Assembly (NCBI GenBank): GCA_903837125.1
Contig: CAILTG010000075.1
Location: forward strand, 1-32,664
Direction: 5' to 3'
Length of the DNA: 32,664 nucleotides
Source: Candidatus Magasanikiibacteriota bacterium
Lineage (GTDB): Bacteria; Patescibacteriota; Patescibacteriia; Magasanikbacterales; UBA922
The notes below the pieces were generated by a model. It made no database searches. It worked only from the letters and a program-made list of their open reading frames with translations, and was not told the origin of the DNA. The position numbers and the translations under genes were made by a program. Below are positions 9,557-15,774 of this stretch, piece after piece (position 1 is the stretch's first letter; each line of letters opens with the position of its first letter).

Positions 9557-9585
9557 AAAAATCCCGAGTTCAGTTCGGGATTTTT
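9557..9585. terminator. Bidirectional rho-independent terminator between convergent genes
   Basis: An 11-bp perfect stem (AAAAATCCCGA at 9557-9567 with TCGGGATTTTT at 9575-9585) encloses a 7-nt loop. T tracts follow on both strands. It serves the plus-strand transglutaminase gene and the minus-strand lemA-to-S51 operon. The stop codon of the S51-like gene (9572-9570) lies in the loop, so the terminator and that gene's 3' end overlap. Confidence 0.85.
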
Positions 9586-10133
9586 ATTATCTTATATTCA
9601 TGTTCTTTGAGTTTTATAGTTTCTAGTTTTTCGCGGTAGTTTTTTAATCTTTGAAATGCTAATTCTTGTTTTTTAGAGTAGTGGGGAAAAACTTTAACTG
9701 GCAAAATTCCTAAGCCGTGATGTATTTTTTGATGAATGTAACTAAAACCATATTTTGCCAGCACATTAGCGCCAGCTGATGAACCAACTACCACTTTACC
9801 TATAATTAAATCGGCAAATTTTATTCTTTTTAGTTTTTTTAATAATTTAGATGTCCGTCCACCTCTTAAATAAATTATATTTGCTTGTTTTAGTTGTTTG
9901 GAAAAAATGATAGGATTATCGCTGGCGGAAATAAAATTAATTTTTTTCTTGGTATTTTGGCTGAATTGTTCTTGTTGCCGAATAAAAATTTTTGGCCAAA
10001 GATATTTTTTAGCAGCAAAATTTACAATTAAAACAATGGGATGGGCTACACCTTTAGTTATTTCATTAAAGAATTTTTGACTATTTGAGTAATCTGAATT
10101 TTTTACACCACCATGCAATATAAATTTGGTCAT
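9570..10133 (-). CDS. Peptidase S51 (dipeptidase E)-like protein, short C-terminus
   Basis: This 187-residue protein has the alpha/beta fold signature of S51 serine peptidases: IIYLRGGRTSKLL (~86-98), then the nucleophile elbow GSSAGAN with Ser119, and FPHYS with a likely catalytic His151. S51 enzymes usually run past 200 residues and continue after the 'I-P-x' strand seen at its end (IIKIPN) with a Gly-containing strand. Here the frame stops there at TGA inside the terminator hairpin, so the C-terminus looks clipped. Reading through the TGA does not restore the family sequence. It overlaps the upstream HAD gene by four bases (ATGA), indicating translational coupling. Known relatives cleave Asp-X dipeptides or cyanophycin fragments; the substrate here is unknown, and reduced activity is possible. 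Confidence 0.75.
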   Translation of the reverse strand: MTKFILHGGVKNSDYSNSQKFFNEITKGVAHPIVLIVNFAAKKYLWPKIFIRQQEQFSQNTKKKINFISASDNPIIFSKQLKQANIIYLRGGRTSKLLKKLKRIKFADLIIGKVVVGSSAGANVLAKYGFSYIHQKIHHGLGILPVKVFPHYSKKQELAFQRLKNYREKLETIKLKEHEYKIIKIPN

Positions 10134-10768
10134 AGTGATAATTGTGGTATTTTAACAAAATTTTTGGCAAATTTATCAGCTAAATGGAGTTCTTTTTTTG
10201 AGCAGGTAGATAAAATTCCGATCACTTTCATGCCTGCACGCTTGCCGGCTTTTACACCAAGCATTGAATCTTCAAATACAACACAATTAGCTGGTTTGGT
10301 ATTTAATTTTTTTGCGGTTTTTAAAAATATTTCTGGGTGAGGTTTGCCATGTTTTAGATTTTTGGCATCTACTATTTTTGAGAAATATTTTTTTGTTTTG
10401 GTTTTTTCCAGAACAAATTTAACATTTTCCGCTGGAGCAGAGGTAGCTAAGGCGATTTGGTGTTTCTGTTTTTTTAATTTTTTAAGAAAAGTTATTAGCC
10501 CTGGCAAAGGTTTTATATCGGGAGAATAAATTTGGCGATAAAATTTTTCTTTTTCGCTAGCGTATTTATTTATTTTTTCCCGACTGATATTTTTGCCAAA
10601 AAGTTTAGTTAGGATTTCTTTATTAGTTTTACCATTTATTTGGGTATCAAAAAATTTTTTTGAATAAATAAAGCCGTAATGTTTCATGAATTTAATCCAA
10701 GCTTTTTTGTGAAAGGGAATATTATTACAAACAACACCATCCATGTCAAAGATAAAAGCAGTGATCAT
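10130..10768 (-). CDS. HAD-superfamily hydrolase, beta-phosphoglucomutase-like
   Basis: This 212-residue protein carries the HAD motifs: FDMDGVV with Asp8 (nucleophile) and Asp10 (acid/base), an alpha-helical cap, motif II ALATSAP, the Lys-containing KPHPEIF, and the metal motif VVFEDSMLGVKAG. The overall arrangement (N-terminal DxD, helical cap, EDS near the end) is that of the beta-phosphoglucomutase/phosphatase subgroup. It may act on sugar phosphates or be a general phosphatase; the sequence does not decide. It lies 18 bases after the channel-like gene and overlaps the S51-like gene by four bases, so it is an internal operon gene. Confidence 0.85.
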   Translation of the reverse strand: MITAFIFDMDGVVCNNIPFHKKAWIKFMKHYGFIYSKKFFDTQINGKTNKEILTKLFGKNISREKINKYASEKEKFYRQIYSPDIKPLPGLITFLKKLKKQKHQIALATSAPAENVKFVLEKTKTKKYFSKIVDAKNLKHGKPHPEIFLKTAKKLNTKPANCVVFEDSMLGVKAGKRAGMKVIGILSTCSKKELHLADKFAKNFVKIPQLSL

Positions 10769-10786
10769 AATTTAATTTTTGCAGAT

Positions 10787-11131
10787 TTATTTTTTATCAT
10801 CTATATGCAAATTATGCAACAAGCGGTGGGCGATTGGGGCAATTATAATGCCAACTGATACTAAAAATATTATGCCAGAAAAAAGGGCATAAAGTGAGGC
10901 AAAGATTTTGCCGCCATCAGTAACAATTTTATCCACTGGTCCCATGCCACCTAAAATCATTGAGGCGTTTAATAAGGAATCTATCCAGCTTAAGCCTTCA
11001 GTTAGGTGGTAACCAATAACGCCGATTCCTAAGGAAATGGCGATTACTGCCAAGGCGGCCAAAAGGTGAAAAAATACTCGATTGAAGAATTTTTTTAGTG
11101 AAATTAATGGTTCTGATTTGTGTTCGTACAT
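10787..11131 (-). CDS. Small two-helix membrane protein, ion-channel-like with degenerate pore
   Basis: This 114-residue protein has two hydrophobic helices (~20-42 and ~77-103) separated by a re-entrant-looking segment (EGLSWIDSLLNASMILGGMGPV). The arrangement, and the following GGKIFASLYALFSGIIF, match the two-transmembrane Ion_trans_2 potassium-channel fold. The selectivity filter TVGYGD is missing; GGMGPVD stands in its place, so K+ conduction as in KcsA-type channels is unlikely. Similar filterless proteins with a GGMGPV motif are, from memory, common as uncharacterised bacterial proteins. It sits five bases downstream of htpX, so a link with membrane-protein quality control is possible but only positional. 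Confidence 0.7.
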   Translation of the reverse strand: MYEHKSEPLISLKKFFNRVFFHLLAALAVIAISLGIGVIGYHLTEGLSWIDSLLNASMILGGMGPVDKIVTDGGKIFASLYALFSGIIFLVSVGIIIAPIAHRLLHNLHIDDKK

Positions 11132-11136
11132 AATTT

Positions 11137-12030
11137 TTACATCATTTCTTTTAATTTCTTAATTCTGTCAGCAATCGGTGGGTGAGTAGAAAACAGTCCG
11201 GTAATTCCACCTGATTTTAGAGGATTGGAAATAAATAAGTGAGCAGTGGCGGCCGAAGCAGTGGGAAGAGGTGTGTTTGATTGCTCGATTTTTTCTAAAG
11301 CTCGTGCTAATCCTTCTGGATAACGAGTTAACAACGCGCCAGAAGCATCGGCTAAATATTCTCGTTTGCGGGAAATGGCTAGTTTAATTAAGTTGGCAAT
11401 TATTGGCGAGAGAATTAGCAAAACAACGCCGACAATCATAATAATCGCGCCCAGTTGCCCACCTCCTTCGCGGTCATTATTTCTTCTGCCGCCTAAACCG
11501 AATAACCTGGCTCTAAAAAACATGTTAGAAATTAAAGCGATTGAGCCCACCAAAACCACCACAATAGTCATTAAGCGAATGTCATAATTTTTTACATGGG
11601 ATAATTCATGAGCAATTACGCCCTCTAATTCTTCATTTTCTAAAGCGCTAATTATACCGGTGGTTAAAGAAATGGAAGCATGTTCAGGATCACGTCCAGT
11701 GGCAAAAGCATTAAGAGCAGGGGAGTTAATAATATAAACTTTTGGTGTGGGTACACCAGCGGTAATGGACAAATTTTCTACTAATCTAAAGACATAAGGA
11801 TTGTCTTCTTTTTTTATTTGTTGTGAGCCAGTGGAAGCTAAAGCAATAGCGTCGCCGCTGTAGTAACTGACAGCGGTCATTCCCAAAGACAAAACAATCG
11901 CAAATAAAAAAATACCATTGCCGTAGCCTAGATAATCACCAATAAACCAGCCTAAGGCGATTATAAATACCAGGAAAATGGTGATTAGGAGAGTGGTTTT
12001 TCTTTTATTGCTGTCTATTTGGGAGTACAT
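11137..12030 (-). CDS. htpX: HtpX-family M48 membrane metalloprotease
   Basis: This 297-residue protease belongs to the M48B family, which degrades misfolded membrane proteins. It has N-terminal hydrophobic helices (~13-30 and ~39-57), a zinc site HELSH at 141-145, a third ligand Glu224 in KREYLADAS, and further helices at ~152-170 and ~192-215. The NAFATGRDPEHA stretch before the zinc site is typical. The active site faces the cytoplasm in known homologues. Length is normal. It lies downstream of lemA, a pairing seen in many bacteria, with a palindromic element of about 120 bp in the spacer, and five bases ahead of the channel-like gene. Confidence 0.94.
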   Translation of the reverse strand: MYSQIDSNKRKTTLLITIFLVFIIALGWFIGDYLGYGNGIFLFAIVLSLGMTAVSYYSGDAIALASTGSQQIKKEDNPYVFRLVENLSITAGVPTPKVYIINSPALNAFATGRDPEHASISLTTGIISALENEELEGVIAHELSHVKNYDIRLMTIVVVLVGSIALISNMFFRARLFGLGGRRNNDREGGGQLGAIIMIVGVVLLILSPIIANLIKLAISRKREYLADASGALLTRYPEGLARALEKIEQSNTPLPTASAATAHLFISNPLKSGGITGLFSTHPPIADRIKKLKEMM

Positions 12031-12035
12031 AAATG

Positions 12036-12157
12036 GTTTCGTAATTCCGAACCCCGAGCGGTGAGGAATCCCTTTTTAGGTCACCAAGCTTCGCTATTTA
12101 TAAAGCGATTTTAAATTCACAGAAAAGGGATCTCTCACTTCGTTCGAGATTACGAAC
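12036..12157. repeat. ~120-bp palindromic element in the lemA-htpX spacer
   Basis: The left arm (12036-12076, containing GTGAGGAATCCCTTTTT) and right arm (12121-12157, containing AGAAAAGGGATCTCTCAC) are imperfect inverted repeats of each other, around a 44-nt centre that has its own small hairpin (TCGCT/AGCGA). The element fills nearly the whole spacer. A clearly related copy, in the opposite orientation on the plus strand, lies inside tsaD at ~24020-24142. There is no ORF or transposase in it, so it is a MITE- or REP-like non-autonomous element. Confidence 0.75.
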
Positions 12158-12161
12158 GGTA

Positions 12162-12725
12162 TTAAAATTTCACTGCCACATTTTCTCTCTCCGCTTTGTC
12201 TTCAATTTCAAAAAATTCGTATTTAGTAAATTTAAGAGAATTGGCAATTAAATTATTGGGGAAAGTTTCCATTTTGGTGTTGAAGTCGCGTACCATGCCA
12301 TTGTAAAATCTACGACTGGCTTGGATTTTATTTTCAGTGTCAGAAAGTTCATCCATTAATTGTGCCATGTTTTGATTGGCTTTTAAATCTGGATAAGCTT
12401 CTACAGCTACGCGTAAATTACCCAAAAGTCCGCCAAGTTGGTTTTCAGCTTTGGCCAAATTAGCAGTGTTGCCTGTTGATTGAGCGGTCATGGCAGCTGA
12501 ACGAGCAGTAGTAATGTTTTCTAGTAAGCCTTTTTCATGTTGCATGTAGCCTTTCACGCTTTCCAATAAGTTCGGAATTAGATCATGACGTCGTTTTAAT
12601 TGAATGTCAATATCGCTCCAACCCTCTTTGGTGCGATTATTCAGGCGAATTAAGCCGTTGTAGAGGCCAATGGCCCAGAGGACGAGAACCACGATGATGG
12701 CGAGAATGATGTAGAATGCTGTCAT
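12162..12725 (-). CDS. lemA: LemA family membrane protein
   Basis: This 187-residue protein has one N-terminal transmembrane helix (~4-25) and a long helical domain with the LemA signature: NNRTKEGWSDIDIQLKRRHDLIPNL near the start, then YPDLKAN, LSDTENKIQASRRFYNG and the C-terminal FPNNLIAN. The start taken is ATG 12725, giving the usual short cytoplasmic N-terminus. An ATG at 12785 would add 20 residues partly encoded by an 18-bp tandem duplication and is less likely. It is the first gene of the operon with htpX. LemA proteins are widely paired with HtpX or TPM-domain proteins; their biochemical role is not established. Confidence 0.92.
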   Translation of the reverse strand: MTAFYIILAIIVVLVLWAIGLYNGLIRLNNRTKEGWSDIDIQLKRRHDLIPNLLESVKGYMQHEKGLLENITTARSAAMTAQSTGNTANLAKAENQLGGLLGNLRVAVEAYPDLKANQNMAQLMDELSDTENKIQASRRFYNGMVRDFNTKMETFPNNLIANSLKFTKYEFFEIEDKAERENVAVKF

Positions 12726-12735
12726 ATTTTTGTAA

Positions 12736-12771
12736 ATTAAGACTAAGAATAAGATTAAGACTAAGAATAAG
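12736..12771. repeat. 18-bp perfect tandem duplication upstream of lemA
   Basis: The 18-mer ATTAAGACTAAGAATAAG occurs at 12736-12753 and again, without mismatch, at 12754-12771. It lies in the lemA leader, 10 bases before the chosen start codon. It probably arose by replication slippage and creates a spurious 20-residue N-terminal extension if the upstream ATG is used. Confidence 0.8.
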
Positions 12772-12849
12772 AATTTCCTCGTCAAGTAGTTGTTTTTTTA
12801 TCTAACAGTAAAAAGTGGCTAGCCTATAGGGCCATTTGACAGGGTGAAC

Positions 12850-12878
12850 TTGGCTTTTTAAGAACTTTATTATATAAT
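12850..12878 (+). promoter_or_regulatory. Sigma70-type promoter for the 12904 gene
   Basis: TTGGCT (12850-12855) and a perfect TATAAT (12873-12878) are separated by 17 bp. Transcription would begin near 12885, 19 bases before ATG 12904. Its -10 box shares two bases with the lemA promoter on the other strand. A consensus TTGACA at 12836 is 31 bp from the -10 and cannot pair with it. Confidence 0.7.
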
Positions 12879-12897
12879 GGGTTAGTTAATTAATCAA
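12869..12897 (-). promoter_or_regulatory. Sigma70-type promoter for the lemA-htpX operon
   Basis: On the minus strand, TTGATT (12897-12892) and TATAAT (12874-12869) are separated by 17 bp. The predicted start near 12862 gives a leader of about 137 bases before the lemA ATG, which contains the 18-bp tandem duplication. The geometry is identical to the clpC/mutase divergent promoter pair. Confidence 0.65.
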
Positions 12898-12903
12898 GTT
12901 ATT

Positions 12904-13221
12904 ATGAAAGGCGAAAATCCAACCACAGAAGAAGTACGAGTATTTCTAAAAAGTGATAACGAAAGACATGTTGATCGTGTTTCTCAAAGAAAAGCAGGGC
13001 TTTTGAAATTGTTGAATGTGGAAAATTTGAGAGATGCAGTGGGTAAAATTTTGGAAATGGAAGATAAAAAACGCATGATAGTGAGAGTTACCGAGCATCC
13101 TGGTATTAATATTATTTTAGAAATGGCTGTTTTAAGACCAGATGGCACACCTGTTTCAAGAACAACTAGTTTTGGCTTATCTTCAGAGAATTTTAATTTT
13201 TTGGATAATCCGGCCCAATAA
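12904..13221 (+). CDS. Hypothetical 105-residue protein
   Basis: A small soluble protein with no signal peptide or membrane segment. The N-terminal ~60 residues are charged and helical (RQRKAGLLKLL-like heptads; the actual text has SQRKAGLLKLLNVENL). The rest alternates as beta strands (RMIVRVTEHPGINIILEMAVLRPDG). I recognise no family. It follows its own promoter by about 20 bases and ends four bases before the rseP start, so it is the first gene of the rseP operon. A role connected with the site-2 protease is possible from position only. Confidence 0.7.
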   Translation: MKGENPTTEEVRVFLKSDNERHVDRVSQRKAGLLKLLNVENLRDAVGKILEMEDKKRMIVRVTEHPGINIILEMAVLRPDGTPVSRTTSFGLSSENFNFLDNPAQ

Positions 13222-13225
13222 ATTT

Positions 13226-14398
13226 ATGACTATTATTATTTTTATTTTAATTTTAGCTTTACTGGTATTAGTCCACGAGTTTGGACATTTTATTACTGCC
13301 CGAAAAAGTGGTATGCGGGTTTATGAATTTGGCTTTGGTTTTCCGCCTCGTGCGGTGGGAATTTACCGCCAGCCTGAAACTAAAAAATTTAAAGTGATTT
13401 GGGGAAAAGGCAAAAGTAGTATTAAAGAGGCAGTTAGTGGTGAGGAAACTGGTGAGGAAAATACATTTCCAGCTACTTTGTATTCCCTAAATTGGTTGCC
13501 GTTGGGTGGTTTTTGTAAAATAAAAGGTGAGAATGGAGAAAAAGTTGCTGAAGCTGATAGTTTTGGTTTTCAAAAGTGGTGGAAGAAAATTATTGTGCTG
13601 GCGGCGGGAGTGACCATGAATTTTTTGTTGGCCGGAGTTTTATTATCTTTGGGTTTTATGATTGGTTTACCAACTGATTTTTCTGGCGGCGCAGATCCCA
13701 AAGCCATAGTGGTGGAACAGCCAAAAGTAATGGTTCAAGGTGTTGATAAAAAGTCTCCAGCTGATGAAGCAGGCCTTAAATTTGGTGATGTTGTGTTAAA
13801 AATAGATAATCAAGTAATTGCTGGTTCTAGTGGCATGATTGAGTATATAAAAAATCATAGTCAAGAAGAATTAACTTTAACCATAGAAAGATCGGGTGAA
13901 GAAATATTTTTAAAGGCCAAACCACGGATTTTAAACCAAGAAACTAGCCCGCGTTTGGGGGTTACCTTGGCCGATGCTGGTGTGATTCGTTATCCTTGGT
14001 ATGTTGCTTTGTATAAAGGTTTTGTAGCCGCATTTTTCGGCCTAATTAATATTTTTGTGGCTTTTTATATTTTATTTAAAAATTTAATTATTGGTAAAGG
14101 AATGGCATTTGCTGTTTCCGGACCGGTAGGTATTGCGGTAATAGTTGGACAAAGTGTTAAATTGGGATTAAGTTATTTAATAAATATTACTGCCATGCTC
14201 TCTTTAAGTTTGGCAGCGGTGAATATTTTGCCCATTCCAGCACTAGATGGTGGACGGATAATTTTTATTTTAATTGGAAAAATATTTAGACGGCCAGTGC
14301 CAATGAAATATGAACAGTTAGCACATACGATTGGTTTTTTATTACTAATGTTTTTAGTGGTCTTGGTGACCTTTAGAGATATAAAGGGTTTGTTTTAA
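13226..14398 (+). CDS. rseP: Site-2 protease, RseP family (M50)
   Basis: This 390-residue intramembrane zinc metalloprotease has the active-site HEFGH at residues 17-21 in its first transmembrane helix. A PDZ domain is visible around VDKKSPADEAGLKFGDVVLKID. The second metal motif NILPIPALDGG lies in a C-terminal helix. The GFP-like loop of the family appears as GFGFPPRAVGIY. The start is ATG 13226; an in-frame ATG at 13142 would overlap the upstream gene and displace HEFGH from its usual place near the N-terminus. Homologues cleave membrane-anchored anti-sigma factors or leftover signal peptides; no anti-sigma gene is present here. It is four bases after the unknown gene and four bases before the next small gene. 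Confidence 0.94.
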   Translation: MTIIIFILILALLVLVHEFGHFITARKSGMRVYEFGFGFPPRAVGIYRQPETKKFKVIWGKGKSSIKEAVSGEETGEENTFPATLYSLNWLPLGGFCKIKGENGEKVAEADSFGFQKWWKKIIVLAAGVTMNFLLAGVLLSLGFMIGLPTDFSGGADPKAIVVEQPKVMVQGVDKKSPADEAGLKFGDVVLKIDNQVIAGSSGMIEYIKNHSQEELTLTIERSGEEIFLKAKPRILNQETSPRLGVTLADAGVIRYPWYVALYKGFVAAFFGLINIFVAFYILFKNLIIGKGMAFAVSGPVGIAVIVGQSVKLGLSYLINITAMLSLSLAAVNILPIPALDGGRIIFILIGKIFRRPVPMKYEQLAHTIGFLLLMFLVVLVTFRDIKGLF

Positions 14399-14402
14399 AG
14401 AT

Positions 14403-14696
14403 ATGATTTTAGGTGATACTGCTTTACGTCGGACACATGAAATGTTTAGGAGCCAACATAGGAAGCTTGAAGAAGCTTTTGGGGCTTATCAAATAGAATT
14501 GACGGCAACAGGGTGTGATGAAAGAATAAAAGAAAAGATTTTTGAAGCGGTATTTTCACAGGTTATGAAAGGAGCCAGCTTTAGTGCTACAATGAGAGAA
14601 ATGTCGATAAGGATAGTAGATAATGATAAATTGGAAGTGGTCAGGAAAATATTACAAAATTATTTTACACCAGAAAATCGGCCATTTGCTCAATAA
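14403..14696 (+). CDS. Hypothetical 97-residue protein
   Basis: A small, soluble, mostly helical protein (HEMFRSQHRKLEEAFGAYQ; later KLEVVRKILQNYF). There is no membrane segment or known motif. It begins four bases after the rseP stop and ends 45 bases before pheS, so it is probably in the same transcript. Composition matches its neighbours and gives no sign of transfer. I do not recognise it. Confidence 0.7.
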   Translation: MILGDTALRRTHEMFRSQHRKLEEAFGAYQIELTATGCDERIKEKIFEAVFSQVMKGASFSATMREMSIRIVDNDKLEVVRKILQNYFTPENRPFAQ

Positions 14697-14741
14697 TTTT
14701 TTTAAGTATTTTGTAAATATAAATAAAATTGTAAACTAATT

Positions 14742-15773
14742 ATGAATTCTCAATTAGGAAAAATTAAACAAGAATTTTTTAAAAGTCTTGAAGAAATTAA
14801 AGATGTTTTGCAATTGGAAAAATTAGAGAACGAATTTTTTTCGCGTAAGTCCGGTAAAATGAATGAGGTGATGAAAGTACTTAAAGATTTGGTCGGCGAA
14901 GCTCGAAAAGAATTCGGAATTTTGGCCAATGAATTAAAAATTGAAATGGAAAAAAAGTTGGCTGAAAAAAAACAAGAATTAAATCAGGAAAAATTGGGTA
15001 GCCTTATTCAAGAAGAGGAAATTGATGTAACCGAGCCTAAACTGCCAATTCATGAAGGTGGACATTTACATCCAGAAACTAAAGTTCTATGGGAAATGGA
15101 AGATGTGGCACGTAGTATGGGATTTATTGTGGAGGATGGGCCGGAATTGGATAGTGATTACTATTGTTTTGAAGCTTTGAATATTCCCAAAACTCATCCT
15201 GCTCGCGATTCACAAGATACTTTTTATATTAAAGATCATCCAGAATGGTGTATGCGCCCGCATGTATCCAATATGCAGGTTCGGTTGTTGCAAAAGTACG
15301 GTGTGCCATTGCGTGCTGCTTATCCAGGCAGAGTTTTTCGAAATGAAGCCACTGATGCTTCTCATGAACATACTTTTTATCAATTTGAGGCTTTGGTGGT
15401 GGGCAAGGATATTAATATTGGCCATTTAGTAGGAATTATTAAAGAATTATTACGCGGACTTTATAATACAGATGTTGAAGTGCGTTTGCGTCCGGGATAT
15501 TTTCCATTTGTTGAACCAGGATTTGAAATGGATATGAAGTGCTTAATTTGTCATGGCGTTGGTTGTGGTGCTTGCAAGCATAGTGGTTGGGTAGAAACGC
15601 TTGGTTGCGGTTTGATGCATCCTAAAGTGATTGAGGGGGCAGGTTTTGATTCTAAAGTTTGGACGGGTTTGGCATTTGGTATGGGGCTCACTCGTTTGGC
15701 AATGCAAAAATATAAAATTGATAATATTCGATTATTACAAAGTGGAGATCTAAATTTTTTAAAACAGTTTTAG
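14742..15773 (+). CDS. pheS: Phenylalanyl-tRNA synthetase alpha subunit
   Basis: This 343-residue class II synthetase subunit charges tRNA-Phe as an alpha2-beta2 enzyme with PheT. An N-terminal coiled-coil arm (~1-95) contacts tRNA. The catalytic core starts at LPIHEGGHLHP, has motif 2 in GRVFRNEATDASHEHTFYQFE and motif 3 in GLAFGMGLTRLAM. Four cysteines (267, 270, 275 and 278, pattern CxxC-x4-CxxC) form a probable zinc ribbon; some bacterial PheS proteins have this and E. coli PheS does not. The usual HP of HPG is GGHLHP. It is followed after one base by pheT. Confidence 0.95.
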   Translation: MNSQLGKIKQEFFKSLEEIKDVLQLEKLENEFFSRKSGKMNEVMKVLKDLVGEARKEFGILANELKIEMEKKLAEKKQELNQEKLGSLIQEEEIDVTEPKLPIHEGGHLHPETKVLWEMEDVARSMGFIVEDGPELDSDYYCFEALNIPKTHPARDSQDTFYIKDHPEWCMRPHVSNMQVRLLQKYGVPLRAAYPGRVFRNEATDASHEHTFYQFEALVVGKDINIGHLVGIIKELLRGLYNTDVEVRLRPGYFPFVEPGFEMDMKCLICHGVGCGACKHSGWVETLGCGLMHPKVIEGAGFDSKVWTGLAFGMGLTRLAMQKYKIDNIRLLQSGDLNFLKQF

Positions 15774-15774
15774 T

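Noticed and set aside
9560-9572. Possible TGA recoding (TGA as Gly) at the end of the S51-like gene
   Set aside because: Reading through gives sequence unlike the family, and TGA ends other genes here such as the transglutaminase and HAD genes, so the code is standard for TGA.
12836-12841. Consensus TTGACA as the -35 box for the 12904 gene
   Set aside because: It is 31 bp from the only good -10 box and no -10 lies at 16-18 bp from it.
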